From Dasypus novemcinctus (Eukaryota; Chordata; Mammalia; Cingulata; Dasypodidae), in contig NC_080704.1 of the NCBI RefSeq assembly GCF_030445035.2, positions 29,812,200 to 29,876,199 on the forward strand: DNA of 64,000 nucleotides, read 5' to 3'. A program made the translations under genes and the position numbers. Positions 20,865-33,782 of the stretch are shown in pieces. Within the stretch, counting starts at the first letter, position 1; each line of letters opens with the position of its first letter. The notes under the pieces are model-generated. The model ran no database searches. It had not been told where the DNA came from and saw only the letters and a program-made list of their open reading frames with translations.

Positions 20865-21289
20865 GGAAGCGGACTTGGCCCAGTGGTTAGGGCGTCCGTC
20901 TACCACATGGGAGGTCCAAGGTTCAAACCCCGGGCCTCCTTGACCTGTGTGCAGCTGGCCCATGCGCAGTGCTGATGTGCACAAAGCGTGCCCTGCCATG
21001 CAGGGGTGTCCCTCACGTAGGGGAGTCCCATGCTCAAGGAGTGCGCCCCGTAAGGAGAGCCGCCCAGCGTGAAAGAAGGTGCAGCCTGCCCAGGAATGGC
21101 GCCACACACACAGAGAGCTAACACAGCAAGATGACGCAACAAAAAGAAACACAGATTCCTGTGCTGCTGACAGCAACAGAAGCGGACAAATAAGAAACCG
21201 CAGCAAATGGACACAGAGAACAGACAACTGGGTCGGGGGGAAGGGGAGAGAAATAAATAAAATAAATCTTTAAAAATAAATAAATAAAT
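20865..21289 (+). mobile_element. Full-length long DAS-type SINE
   Basis: Perfect 14-bp TSD AAAGTGCATAAGGG at 20851-20864 and 21290-21303. The head GAAGCGGACTTGGCCCAGTG carries an A box TGGCCCAGTGG (20876-20886) and a B box GGTTCAAACCC (20920-20930). An extra body (GGGGTGTCCCTCACGTAGGG and following) precedes the GAGAACAGACA tail and AATAAATAAA end. Good preservation and the perfect TSD suggest a fairly recent insertion. Confidence 0.93.
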
Positions 21290-21299
21290 AAAGTGCATA

Positions 21300-21985
21300 A
21301 GGGCATCAAAGCTTGAGCCAGAACGCCTGGGTTCATGCTAACTCTGACCCTGCCAGTTATTGGCATTGTTACCCTGTCAAAGGAAAATGATTTTAAGTGA
21401 CTTAAATAGAAGTTAAGAGCCTTACTCAGCTGATTACATAAGGGAGCCCCTGTATACCAGGTAATTCTTCAAATGAAGAATTCTGTAGGATAGGAGGATT
21501 CTGTACGATAAGAGAACATGAGTCCATGTCCTTCAGGTTTTGGCTTAGGCAGCAGATTTTTTACTTACCCAAAACTCATGGTTGAGGTTTGTTTCTATTT
21601 TCATTTTCTTTTGAGGTCCTGATAACCACTGGAAATAGTATTTTTTGATAACTGGTTGGTAAGCCTTAACGATTTATCAGCTAGTCAAATTTCACAGGGT
21701 AGAGGAGGGAGATAGTAAAAGAAAGAAAAGGGAACAAAGGTTGAAGGCAAGGGGAAAACTGGAGATGGTCTATCATGTTTGTTTTTGCCCTTTTGCTCCT
21801 TGTACAATTGTTCATTTTTATCATGCCGCACTTGGCTCATTGTAAAGTGGTGATAATAGTACCTAATTCCTAGTGTGCTTGTGAATATGGAATGAGTTAA
21901 TCTATGAGTCAGAATTGAAAATACTTTTTACCTATGTGTCTGACATACAGTAAGAACTCCGGAATTTTTAACTATTATCCTGCAA
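21300..21985 (+). mobile_element. MIR SINE, two separated parts
   Basis: The 5' part is 21304-21376 (GCTTGAGCCAGAACGCCTGG, GTTCATGCTAACTCTG). The 3' part is about 21828-21985 (AAAGTGGTGATAATAGTACC, GAATGAGTTAATCTATGAGT, GACATACAGTAAGAACTC). The order and orientation fit one plus-strand MIR split by about 450 bp. The alternative is two separate MIRs. The interrupting 21377-21827 stretch is not identified. Confidence 0.6.
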
Positions 21986-22105
21986 GACTTTGGTCAGGCA
22001 TTGCTTGAATTTCACTTTCATATCACAAAGATCTCATTGGCTCATGGATGTGCACATGCTATTTTCTCTCTTCTTCCAAGTTGTGATCACTCTTCCACTC
22101 TTCTT

Positions 22106-22124
22106 TTTGTGTGTGTGTGTGTGT
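22106..22124. repeat. (TG)n dinucleotide repeat
   Basis: A short GTGTGTGTGTGTGTGTGT microsatellite. Confidence 0.9.
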
Positions 22125-22292
22125 TGTTTTTTGGTAGGTTTCAAGTGATTATGGGTTGACTGCTTATCCATCTAAAATCTATTTTGGGGAAACATAATGT
22201 ATGTACCTAAACCATAGAAATAAACATGTAAAAGACTATCTTTTAAATAAATCTGAAAAATTCCAATATTTGGTAGTGAAGTGCAATGTGAC

Positions 22293-23853
22293 TTTTTAAA
22301 AATATACTTTTTATTTTTAAAAGATACTTAGATTACATAAAATGTTACATAAAAAAATATAAGGGATTCCCATATGGCCCATGCCCCACACCTCCCACTT
22401 TTCCCCACAATAGCTTCTTTCACGAATGTGGTACATTCATTGCAATTGATGAACACATTTTGGATCATTGCCACTAAGCAGGGATTATAGTTTACATTGT
22501 AGTTTACACTCTTTCCCACTCCTTTCTGTAGGTTATGGCAGGATATATAATGGCTTGTATCTGTCATTGCAATGTCATTCAGGTCAATTCCAAGTCCTGA
22601 AAATGCCCTCATACCTTTTTCCCTATCGTGACTTTAGCACCGTCAGTGTCCACTGTCTCCACATCAATGATATGATTTCTTCCATTGCTAGTACCACAAT
22701 AAGTCTATAGTAGAATACCAATAAGTGCACTCTAATCCCTATTTTATTTTCCAATCCTGAGGATTCTGGGATGGTGATGCCCGTTCCACTTCTAATTGAG
22801 AGGGGGCTTCAATCCCATAAGGCTGATGGATGGGACTCTCTTCCTTGCAGTTGTAGATTCTCTCAGCTCCTTGGTGTGGTGGTTGTCCATCCTCACCTCC
22901 TTGTTGGTTGTCCTGGGTGAGTCCAATGAACTGGAGAGTAGGTGTTACAATTCTGCTGGGCCCTGAGTCTCTGGCACATGGACAGCCCAGAGATTCAAGG
23001 CTCTCAGACATACACTTACCAACTCCAGCACCAACTATAGGTTCAAATAAAAGGGACTAAAGAGGCATGTGTAGAGAAATCACATCTGAGTCCAACTCTG
23101 TCACACTCGGGTGCACAAACTACAAAGTAGGACCCACTGGTAAGGCTTTGGAGCTATCTGCCATGACCGCAGGACCTGGGTGTTTCTGTAGCCCTCAGGA
23201 GCCCTACTATTTGAGGTAATACTTACTTTCGCTGTCTATGAGATCCTGCTGAGATGTGTATAAGCATTAACTCTAGGATGACCTGCTGACTAAATCTGCA
23301 GTCTCTTAGTCATATAAACTAATCTGTCTTTACCTTTTTCCAGTTTTATTCAAGGTTGCTTTTCAGCTGCATCACCAGCCGGTGCTTGGTAATAATCTCT
23401 CAGTGCCAGGGAAGCTCATCTCTGGGAGTCATGTCCTATGCTGGGGGGAAGGTAATGCATTTATATGCTGAGTTTGGCTTAGAGAGAGGCCACATTTGAG
23501 CAACATGGAGGTCTCAGGAGGTAACTCTTAGGCATCCTACAATATAGGCTAAGTTTCAAATTCAAGAGCAAAAGGCTCATAAGCATTATTGTCAATATCA
23601 AGGGCCCATCAATGGACAATCCTTTTTCACTAGTGATTGCCCCTGTACTTGGGGGATTGTTGCTGTTCCATTAGAGAATTGTGGCAGAACTTCCCAGAAT
23701 GGGAATTCAATATTCTTTCAGTTGTTGTGTGAATCGCTGTCCACTGTGGCAATGCCCCATGAACATTTGAACATATTTATATACCTTACATATATGCACA
23801 GGTGAAGTTTTGGATCACAGAAGGGTTACAACTATGGCAGGGGAGGATCATTT
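22293..23853 (-). mobile_element. Long L1 3'-UTR insertion with short 5' inversion
   Basis: The TSD core CAATGTGAC lies at 22284-22292 and 23854-23862. 22293 to about 23795 is minus orientation; its reverse complement matches 63590-63960 (GAACAGCAACAATCCCCCAA, CTCTAAGCCAAACTCAGCAT). The last 60 bases (about 23796-23853; GAAGTTTTGGATCACAGAAG) are plus orientation, matching 63385-63430. It is therefore a twin-primed insertion with a small inverted 5' part. Confidence 0.8.
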
Positions 23854-24002
23854 CAATGTGACCTAAACTCCTCTTTTTATCAGTGGAGTTAAAAGTGCTG
23901 GATGAGTAGGGCAGCACCAACATCCAGGTGGAACAGGGCTTAGTGACTCCTCAGTGAAGAAAATTTGTGATGTCAGTAACTCAAGGAGAAAAGTTTTCAG
24001 GA

Positions 24003-24265
24003 ATTATAATAGCTAAAATTTTTCACTGTTTATGTTTTTCAAGCCCTGAGCTAAGTGATTTATACATATTTTCTTGTTTAATCCACATAACACTCCTATA
24101 AAACAGTTACTGTTCTTAGTCCCTATTTTCCAGATGAAACCATTGTAATTCAAAGAGATTTAGTAATTAAAGTAGGATTTTATAGTGAGCCAGAAATTAA
24201 TCTCAAGAAGTCAGATTCTATGGCTCACATGTCTAACCACTATCATTTAATCTCCTTTGATTTAA
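24003..24265 (-). mobile_element. MIR SINE
   Basis: Reverse MIR order: CCCTGAGCTAAGTGATTTAT, TTGTTTAATCCACATAACAC, TCCCTATTTTCCAGATGAAA and GTAGGATTTTATAGTGAGCC, then TCAGATTCTATGGCTCACAT. The copy is near full length and diverged. Confidence 0.8.
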
Positions 24266-26039
24266 ATATGCATCACATTCTTTTCCCAGATATCGGAAAA
24301 CTTGCTGTGAAGTTATTCGGTAAAACAGATATATGGTATTGCACATTATATTTTTATCTTATGAATTTCCTTGGAGATAGTGATTTCCAGAAATGAAAAT
24401 TTGATCAGTCGCCAGGGGACAATGCATGAGGATGCTGCTGCCATTCCACTTAAAAAATTTAAAACTCTGCAAAACAAGATAATTTATGGGGGAGTTGATC
24501 ATTAACATAGAATTCTTAGTGGAACAAAAAATGTATTTATGTCAGAGACTGGCTTGCTTTGTATTTTGTAAGAAAGCATATAATTTAATAGGAAATAGCA
24601 AACCACCCAGTACTATTACATGAATCTTGACCAGTGTGTTCATCTTTATCATATTAATGTAAATATATTCACTTGATGCCCTTTGCATTGACATATTACT
24701 TTGTTTCTAAAGTATACTCAGAGGCCTGCCATTTGTTAAAAATCTAAGTGATATACAAACATATATGACAAATTTAAAATTAAATTAAATGCAATTAAAT
24801 TCTAGTAATACATTGCTGAAATTTATGGGTCAAACAAAGTGATTACCACATTTTGGGGCACTATTACCACCTTGCTTATGCAAACTAAAAGCTGTAAAAT
24901 ATAAAAACCAATAAATAAATAAAATTTACAACCAAAATATATGCAATATGTAAAATGTTCAGAAATTTCCTTATGATTACAAATTATAGATGTAAAAAAT
25001 AAAATAATTGTAATTATATGGCAAATATTTCCAAACTAATCCAAATACTTTGTAAGATATCATAAGGTAAAATATTGGAAAATGATAGGCTGGTGTTTGC
25101 AAGCAGAAATATTGAAGAAGTAGAGTAAGTTCAGAAATTTGGGGTCTCAAAGAGCAAAAAAGCTGACTTGTATTAAACAGCAAAGAATAAGAGGTAAGAT
25201 TTTTAAAGGTTTTGAATGAAAGGCCCAGTAAGACTTCTCAGTCGAACAACAGAACTCAGCTTTGCAGCAAAGATTAGATTAGGCAGCATTCCCAGTGATT
25301 CCTTCAGAGGGAGTCAAGTTAGCTTCTACTAAATTGAGAAATGGAGACATAGTCAGTGATGTGTTATTAAATTTGAACAGCTAGGTCTCAGAAAGTAAAT
25401 ATTGCCAATGACCTTGGTATAACTACTCTCACCCCAGCCAATTTCAAGCTACCAACATGATATCAACTGGCTTGCAAAATTCCTGAAAATTTAATAAAGA
25501 GCTCTCATAAGCTAGTACCAGCTGGTTACAGCACAACACTGGTATAAACCAAAGAAAGCATCATATTCTAGATCTATGTCTTGAAAACAACTTCATTGTG
25601 GTTATAGGCACTGGAACTATGTAGAACTGAATAGAAACTAAGCCTACTAAATTTTTTTGTTTTTGTTTTTGTAATATTATCAAAAAACCCACGGTTCCTG
25701 ATTTACATGAACAAGAAGCAGGGTGTACAAACTCTGCAAAACCTAAGGAAAGCATATTCTCCAAGAAAGAGGAGAAACCTTGCAGAAGGTGGAGCTTGGA
25801 GCCTTGGTTACTACCGAAGAAGGAATTTTCTTCCAGTAAACAAACTCGGTAATCAAGAAATTCTCCTAGCTGCTAGGGCAGAGTGGGGCTCATGATGCCT
25901 TCATCTCGACATTTTATCATTGCCACCATGCTCCAGTACTGCTGGGTTGCTCCCATTTTCTAAATGGGAATGCTTTTGCAGTTATCCTGTTCCAGCACCG
26001 GCACTGTATACTGGATACTTATGGAGGGAGAGAATTAGT
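24266..26039. other. Unassigned AT-rich sequence
   Basis: No gene seen. The segment about 25180-25545 ends with AATAAAGAGCTC (from 25493) and then CTGGTTACAGCACAACA, which could be the 3' end of a decayed LTR. I could not find matching ends or a TSD. Confidence 0.35.
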
Positions 26040-26262
26040 GTTTTTATTAGGGTCCTATTGCTGATGTAACAAATTACCACAAACTTAGTGGCTTAAAACA
26101 ACATAAATTTATTGTCCTACAGTTCTGTAGCTCACAAGTCGGACACAGATATCATTGGGCTAAAATCGAAGTGTCAGAAGGGATGTGTTCCTTTCTGGAC
26201 GCGCTAGGGAAGGATCTATTTCCTTGCACTTTCCAGTCTCTAGAGGCTGCCACATTCCTTTG
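26040..26262 (-). mobile_element. MLT1-type MaLR LTR fragment
   Basis: ATGTAACAAATTACCACAAA, CTTAGTGGCTTAAAACAACA, TAAATTTATTGTCCTACAGT and CTGCCACATTCCTTTG match the reverse complement of an MLT1 LTR 3' half, starting close to its end (TATTAGGGTCC). Confidence 0.78.
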
Positions 26263-26336
26263 GTCTATGTGAATGAAGAAGAATCTTTTGTAAGGTTAAG
26301 TTTTGAGGTTTACCTGTTAGGAATATTGACCGGCTA

Positions 26337-26415
26337 GAAATATTTCCTGAATGAATAAACTCTTTAAAAATAAACTTGGTGTCAAATGTATTGGTGTCAT
26401 ATTATATTTAACAAT
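26337..26415. repeat. Local paired segment, copy 1
   Basis: AGAAATATTTCCTGAATGAA and the next 55 bases match 29113-29192 with few differences. The shared part includes ATAAACTTGGTGT and ATATTTAACAA, which are not part of a known repeat end. Confidence 0.7.
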
Positions 26416-26559
26416 TAAATACTAGTTATTCCTTGACCTTTGTGCTTACAAAAGTAACATTAAGTGAATAATTATAATAAAAATCACATTCTATATTATT
26501 TTATGAGAATAAGGACTATAACTGATCATGGAAGTAGTTGTTTTTAAACATAAATTTGT

Positions 26560-27494
26560 TGATACAACCCCAGGTATTGGTCCTTTTGAGGGCTAAAGAG
26601 ACCCACAGATTCTATGGTCATGGCAGAGGGGGTTCACTGCCATGTCAGTTGGCCCTTCTTTGGAGCTGGTGTTTCTGCGTGATGCAGCTGGACTCAGATG
26701 GGATCTCTTTTCACAAGCCTTTCATGCTACTTTACTGGAATTGTAGTTGGTGCTGGGGTTTAAGATATATCTAGGGGATTTGAATCTCTGGACTGACAAT
26801 ATGATAGCCAGGTCCTGACCTCAACAGACTACAGCTCCTACACTCTGATTTATTGGACTTACTCCACTCAGCTAACATGGAGTTGAAGAAGGTCAACCAC
26901 CACACCATGGAGCCTAGAGTGCCTACAACTGAAAGCAGGAGGATTGCATCCAATATCCATGTAGAATCTAAAACCCCTCTTGACATAGATGTGGAATGCA
27001 CACAACCAAGCCAAGGTCCACAGGAAGGAGGAATACAGTAAGGATCAGAGTGGACTTAATGATATTCTATTCATGAACTATTGTGGTTAATAATTGAGAA
27101 AATGTGGCATTGATGTGGAAAAAGTGGCCATGGTGGCTGCTGGGTGCGGGGAAGGGGAGGAAGAGAAGAGATGTGGAGGTATTCTCGGGACTTGGAGTTG
27201 TCCTGGGTGGTGCCCCAGGGACAATTGCCAGATGTCGTATGTCCTCCCATGGCCCACTGGATGGAACGTGGGAAAGTGTGGGCTATGGTGTGGAACACAG
27301 GACATGGGGTGCAGCGATGCCCAGAGATGTACTCACCAGACGCAATGGATGTGACATGATGATGGGGGAGAGTGTTACTGTGGGGGGAGTGGTGGGGTGG
27401 GGGCGGTGGGGGCAAATGGGGACCTCATATTTTTTTTAATGTAATATCTTTTTAAAAAATGAATAAATTGAGTAGAATTTGAAAAAATAAAAAT
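26560..27494 (+). mobile_element. L1 3'-UTR insertion, 5'-truncated, sense
   Basis: Perfect 14-bp TSD AAACATAAATTTGT at 26546-26559 and 27495-27508. The body runs from GATACAACCCCAGGTATTGG to GGGGACCTCATATTTTTTTT and an A-rich tail. It includes a long G-rich stretch (GGGGGGAGTGGTGGGGTGGG, 27390-27412) typical of mammalian L1 3' UTRs. It is the cleanest reference copy of this 3'-UTR family in the window. The open frames inside it are not genes. Confidence 0.88.
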
Positions 27495-27508
27495 AAACAT
27501 AAATTTGT

Positions 27509-28869
27509 GGAGCCATTGACCTTTTCCTATCTTAATTACATCATCTTTACAATGGGTACCTACCTGTCTCATGTGGTTGATGTAAATCCTAAGTAATAAA
27601 GATACGTAAAGAACTTAGTCAATGTAATGTTCATATACGAAAACCTTTCATACACGTCTACTATTATTAAATCGCAATATTGGTTATTTATATACATATA
27701 CAGACACTCAAAGGAGCCAATTTATTTGACACACTATCAATAATCATTTTATAAGAAGAAACATAGGGCACAAACTCAAGCAAAGTATCAAACAAGTGGT
27801 GATTTTCTCCCCTAGCCACCATCACTGTACAATAACCTCTTCTTGCCGGAAATTCCCCTAGCCAAAAATTTAGGATTAAATATTTCATTGACAGATGAAT
27901 TATACCATTTCTTACCATCTGTACTTCAGCTCACTGCCTCACCATGCAAACAGCTGATTAATTTATCAATTAGGTATTCAATGAACATCATTTAAGCTCC
28001 TATTTTCTCCAGAAGTTAAAGAAGGCAATTTCCTCCTCTTTGCGATCACCTCTAGTACAAATGATGCTGTTTCCAAAGTTTTTCACCTGCCTGTCACTAT
28101 TTCTGATGAGTATACAAGTCAAGTATATACAATATACTCATCATTAAATATTTAGTACAATTTATTGAGTTCTGGCAATTGCCTTTATACTTAAATGTGG
28201 ATATTGACATTTTCCCATTTTAAATATTTCAAGTGTACTTAAGGAATTTTCCATTCAAAATATATTAAGATTCCATATACTTTATACTAATATCTCATGA
28301 ATGGAAAACATTTTTATGCATATAGAGCTAAAAAGGCATTTAAAATTTTTACTTAGTTCATCAAGCCTCCTTAGGACAGAACAACCAGAGTGTGGAGTTT
28401 CCATTAAGCTAAAATAATTTTCAGAAAAGTAAAAGTGTCAATCAATAGGCTTGTTGGGGATACATGATGCCAGAAAAATGATTGAGTTGATTTTTTTCTT
28501 TGAATTGACAGTATGGAATTTTTACTATTGACTGAAACTAGCAGATGTTTTGGCATAATGTAGAGACAATTAAAGCATCCTGAACAGATGAAACTCCTAT
28601 CTTATTTTCAAAGACATGTAAAAAGGATTTGACAACTTCATTTGGAAATAAATTATAATGTTTAATGACTGTCACTCTTTGGATAGATTTCCTTAGATCT
28701 ATTCTAAGTCCCACACTCTTTATTTGAAAATCTGATTTTGTTCTTATTCTGTTTCTAACCATATTTGAGAACTGCATTCTAGTCCTCATGTAATTCCATT
28801 TGCATGCCATTTTTCATATACCATTTTATCCTTTAGGCATTCAATATGGATATTATGTTTATATATTAA
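27509..28869. other. Unassigned AT-rich sequence
   Basis: No coding frame with family resemblance. A weak L2-like word (CAATGAACATCATTTAAGCT, about 27979) is too short to call. Confidence 0.4.
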
Positions 28870-29140
28870 ATTCATTTGCCCATTTAACATATATCAATCA
28901 TATACTATTCACAAGCTATTTTACTAGATGCTTTGGAAAATCCATAAAAGGCAATCCATGCCCATTTGTATCTATGATTAATTTAAAAATGTTCTTTGTT
29001 AGCATTTGTCATATTTTTTATTACTTCTATATCTTTTTTTCCCTGCTGGGCTATGGACTTGATGAATGCAAGGACTTTGCCTGGTATGTTCACGGCCAAA
29101 AGTAGTTACAAAATAAATATTTCCTGAATGAATAAATTCT
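28870..29140 (+). mobile_element. L2 LINE fragment (3' end)
   Basis: ATATCAATCATATACTATTC, TTTACTAGATGCTTTGGAAA, then GATGAATGCAAGGACTTTGC and AAATAAATATTTCCTGAATG follow the L2 3'-end order ('...gggcagggactttgtct...aataaatatttgttgaatgaa'). Confidence 0.6.
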
Positions 29141-29192
29141 TTAAACATAAACTTGGTGTAAATTGTTTTGATATCATATTTAACAAAATGAA
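29113..29192. repeat. Local paired segment, copy 2
   Basis: Partner of 26337-26415. Similarity continues past the L2 tail into ACTTGGTGTAAATTG and CATATTTAACAAAATG, so it is more than a shared L2 end. Confidence 0.7.
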
Positions 29193-32100
29193 TTATCTTT
29201 AATTGTGTTTTATATTTTATCTTAAATATAATTTAAGGAAATCTTTTTACCTTTATTTTAAATATTTATGTTTTGGCAAAAAATGAAATCCAACTTTGGA
29301 CTCTGGTTAGTCATTGAATCTGTGGTTTGATTTGATCCTTGGTTTGTAGCATTACTAAGAATGTAATTATATCATAGATTGAGAAATGGTTAATTCAAAA
29401 TACTCAGATGACAATAGCTTGTTTTGGAGCAACACTGACAATTTTAAAGTGACTTGTATTATGGGTCATTATTTTGAATCTTATAGCTCCTTTCTGATCA
29501 TATATTTAAAATGCAACATTTTATAACAACATACAAAATAAATCAAGCAAAATGGAAATTTGATTGCCCTTACATGCATTTTAAACTATTTTTATTCTAA
29601 CTTCAGAGATAAACTAAGCAATGTTATATAAAATTCACACTGATACATATTGTTTTGACATTCTCACACATATTTATAAAATTTTAACCAGGAATTCTAC
29701 TTTAAAAACTGTTTATTGCAGATGAGAAATAACAGACTGATCTGAACTAATTCTTAGGTCAGCCTATAACTTTTATCCAATGAGTCACAGAATCACACTA
29801 ATTATAGAAAATATCAAAAAGAAAAACAGGTAGCATTCTTTCAACTGATAATGCTATCCAGAAAAAATGTATAAGTATTTTAATGCAGTTGAGAAGGAAA
29901 GTGAATTTTAAGTTCAGTTCAACATTTATCTAACACTATGGATTTGGTTTGCTGATATTGGGGTACATAGATGAACAAAAAAGAAATCCTATTCTCAAAT
30001 AACTTTTTAAAATCCCATAGCAAGGAATGCAATGATTATAAAATATAACTTCTTAATAATGTAGTGGCTGACAATATGGCCTAGAAAAAAATAGGGCACT
30101 AAGAGAATTCCAAAGAGGATATATAATTTCCAATTATGTATTTTCCTCCATTGGGGGAAAAGGGTGCTTGGAATGAGTCTGAAAGAATCAACAGAGGATA
30201 GTTAGCCTTTTTAAAAATAGTGGCTCTCTTTCCTTTCAACCCTTTTGGGGAAACTAAGGCTAATGTCGATGCCATCCTGTGAATCAAATAATATTTAGGG
30301 ACATTAGGTAACAAAGACTTATTAGAATCACTGCATTGGAAGACATGGAATATAATTAAAATTCTCTTTTGGAATGATAAGGTGGTATCTTGGGGATTGC
30401 ATTTTTAGGATTCTTTTATGGTAGAATGAGAAATAGAGCCATATGTATGGTTCCAGCAACACAGAGCAGAGGGTATATTAAGAGACTGAATTCAGATTTT
30501 GAATCATGTTTTATTTCTCCTAGCTCAGTTTCCTTGAAGGGGAAACATTGATTTTCAATTTTATTATTTAGAACTCCTCTGTAATGTCTTTACCATATTT
30601 GAAACGTCCAACCCTAAAGAGTGGTGTTAAGGCATCTATCCATGACCATATTTTGCTTAAGGAGCTATCCAATATATGAATGCATATCTCCTCCCAAAAC
30701 AAAGATATTCACACTATCTGATAATTTCCAGTTTTTAAAAAGATAAGACTAAACTTGATGATCTTTTTCTGTTAATTTTGCTGAAAATTTTCACAATCCA
30801 ATAAACATCCAACTCAGCAAGGATACACTAACTCTAAAGAAAATCGTTTGTAAATGCAGCTGCTTAGTACTTGCAATTTTGAGCAAGTACAACAGTTGCC
30901 TACCAGATTCATTGGGTTCTATTGGGACAGATGAACTAGGTCTAAGAGAGGATGTGGGAGAAAAAAGAATCTGATCGAAATGAAAAAGGCACAAGAGAGA
31001 GGGGAAATAAAATTAAATTATGCAAAGAACTAGAAGGAAAGGCTTGTTAGGATGCATACTAGAAGAGAAAAACTAGGTCAAGATTTCATGTATTGGAAAT
31101 AAGCACATTTAACCAATCTGTTCAGCATGGTAGTTATATGGAGAAGCACCTTAAAAATGGAGGTGTTGATTGAACTTGCCTTGGAAAACTTTATTTAAAG
31201 TAAGGGCTAGGTATGAGGTAGATATTCCAAAGGATCTAAGTGTGGATAAAAGTGTTTCAAGAGAGAAGGAAAATGTTTTTTACAGTCTATAATGCAGACT
31301 AGTAACCTCGGGTACACCTATGAGATATCTAGCAGTTTGATTAATGTATGCATTTATATCTTTAGGATTAGGCATTGGGGTTATAATTTTAAATACCTTT
31401 TTTCCCTTCAAACACTGTTAGGCCAAGTGTTTAGCTTTACACTGGCGGAATCTCAACTGAAGAATAAGTTCATTTATTATCTGAACCACATTGAAACTAC
31501 CAAGAGCTGATAGATTGGAATGATCAGTGGTGGGGCACCAAATGAAAGAGTTTACATTTTTCACTTGACATGTTGGACATAAAAGGGAAAAGCTATCCAA
31601 GAAACCAGCTTCCATGTTGTGGGTATTTAAAAAGAAATAATCTATATGGACATAGCTTGGGACCAGGGAAACAAAGAATCAAGGCTAAAATCTCCATGAA
31701 GTTATGGAAGAAATTAAACTTCACATTATATTTGAACAGAACAGCCACAGGCAGCACTAAGAGGCATAATTCTTGCAGCAGTAGAAGAAAGGTCAGACTA
31801 AACAGAATATAATGCTCTCTGTCCAACATAGGAGTCAAGCAGTGTTTGTATGGAGAAATCAATTACATGAGACCAGTAAGTCCATTACTATTATTATCAT
31901 CTTTACTGGCTAAAATGTTATAAGCCTTGTGGTTATAAAGTTAAAAACTACTTCTCTTTGCAAATTTTAATTAAATACACTCAAACATAGGGAAAGGAAT
32001 TGTAAGCATTATAATAATAATGAATAGAGCATATATGTAGAGTTCTATCTTGCTGAGTCTTGTCTCCCGAGTGGGTAGAGTGAATGGTGCCCTTGGTCTA

Positions 32101-33004
32101 TGATTACAGGAATGTAAACATTATACAACCTCATCTTCATCTTCTTTATCAGGCTTAGAAGGACAATTCAGCATAGCATTTAAAATTTTTATGTACTTAG
32201 GGTCATAAGATTACTTCTCTTTTACAAGGCTTTAGAGCAAATACAATATTACCTTACAATTTTAAAATGGCAGTTGGTCAAAGTTTATAGCCTATAATTT
32301 CTGATGGCTCAGAGCACTAGTGCTTTGTGTTTAGGTGGTGAAATGGGAAAAATCTTGACAGTTGTAGGAAAAATTTAGATACCAAAAGAGTTAAAAATTT
32401 GTATTTTGGTAAAGGAAGCATTTTCACTTTCTTGTATCTTGTAAATTCTACTTTATTCTTCTTAACATTTAGTAAAGGCTCTTACACTTTTTAGCATGTA
32501 AATACCTTTCTTATCACTTTAAAAATATTTTATGTGCATACATTTATATCAATATTAAAAATCAATTAATACAAGGGGGCTTATTCTGAAAATCTTTAGT
32601 AGCCTTGGTCACTTATCCCTAGTCCATGTTCCACTCCCAAAATGACTTTTCTTGAAGTAATTCCCCAAACTTAAACTATATATATATTGCTTATAATTCT
32701 ACATCTTCCTTGATTGACTTGGGAAACAGATCTATTAACTGCTCAATGGGAAATTGAAAACTTTAGCCCATTTCACTGCCTAAGCTCACCTGTCTGCAAA
32801 TAATTGATGGTTAGAACTATGTTGTGTTGGATAACTTTACCATGTTAGGTAATATCTTCACACCTCGATTTCTTGTTCTGTAAAATGTATGTACTTAGTA
32901 TTCCTATACGGATGGGGCTACCAGTGCTTCTATGTTCTCCACTTTCCTTTCCTCTCTCATCTTCCATCACCTGTCACCTAGAAATTTAGTTTTACGCTTC
33001 TCAA
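29193..33004. other. Unassigned AT-rich sequence with one L2-like patch
   Basis: No gene seen in 3.8 kb. An L2-like patch lies at about 29915-30070 (CAACATTTATCTAACACTAT, GCTGATATTGGGGTACATAG, GATGAACAAAAAAGAAATCC). The rest, including frames at 31292-31812, has no family resemblance. Confidence 0.4.
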
Positions 33005-33018
33005 GGATTTTTTTAAAA

Positions 33019-33429
33019 GATTTATTTATTTATTTTATTTCTCTCCCCTTTCCCCCAACCCCAGTTGTCTGTTCTCTGTGTCTATTTGCTGCATTTTCTT
33101 CTTTTGTCCGCTTCTGTTGTTGTCAGCAGCATGGGAATCTGTGTTTCTTTTTGTTGCATCATCTTGTTGTGTCAGCTCTCTGTGTGTGCAGTGCCATTCC
33201 TGGGCAGGCTGCACTTTCTTTCGCGCTGGGCGGCTCTACTTACTGGGCGCGCTCCTTGTGCATGGGGCTCCCCTACGCGGGGGACACCCCTGTGTGGCAT
33301 GGCACTCCTTGCGCACATCAGCACTGCACATGGGCCAGCTCCACACGGGTCAAGGAGGCCCAGGGTTTGAACCGTGGACCTCCCATGTGGTAGACGGACG
33401 CCCTAACCACTGGGCCAAGTCCGCCGCCT
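33019..33429 (-). mobile_element. Full-length long DAS-type SINE
   Basis: Minus-strand copy of the long form. The head is at the right (GGCGGCGGACTTGGCCCAGT on the minus strand), with body GGGGTGTCCCCCGCGTAGGG and the tail at the left. TSD GGATTTTTTTAAAA (33005-33018) and GGATTTTTTAAAA (33430-33442). The left edge is blurred by the T tract. Confidence 0.88.
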
Positions 33430-33782
33430 GGATTTTTTAAAACAGTTATACTTCTTCTAATTATATAAGTGAGGTATATAATAAAAGCATAAAAATTTAA
33501 TTTTATAATACTTATGTTTCTTTTCATATGAAGTTTATCTAAACTTCCTAAACTTTTTATACTAATCTACATATCAGGTATGCTAATCTTATTTTCGTAT
33601 ACTTTTTAAGAGTTTGAAAAAGTATAAAGTATGAATTCAACTAAGTTGAATTATAATTGTCACACACATTTTTTATATTAATGATCATCATGTATGGGAT
33701 GTCAAATATAATTTCCTCTATATTTACTTTTAAGTACTAGGAATAAATTAGGCTTTGTATACTTAAATGATTTCTAAGTAAC

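Noticed and set aside
20865..20940. tRNA gene
   Set aside because: A and B boxes are present, but the cloverleaf is degenerate and the sequence continues as a SINE with TSDs. The same applies to all other SINE heads.
25180..25545. ERV LTR ending at AATAAA and CAGCACAACA
   Set aside because: Only a poly(A)-like signal and a CA end are seen. No TG start or TSD found.
33078..33440. 120-residue open frame and overlapping frames
   Set aside because: All lie inside a reverse-oriented DAS SINE. Similar frames recur in every long SINE copy (for example 20835-21298, 44010-44392, 55367-55674).
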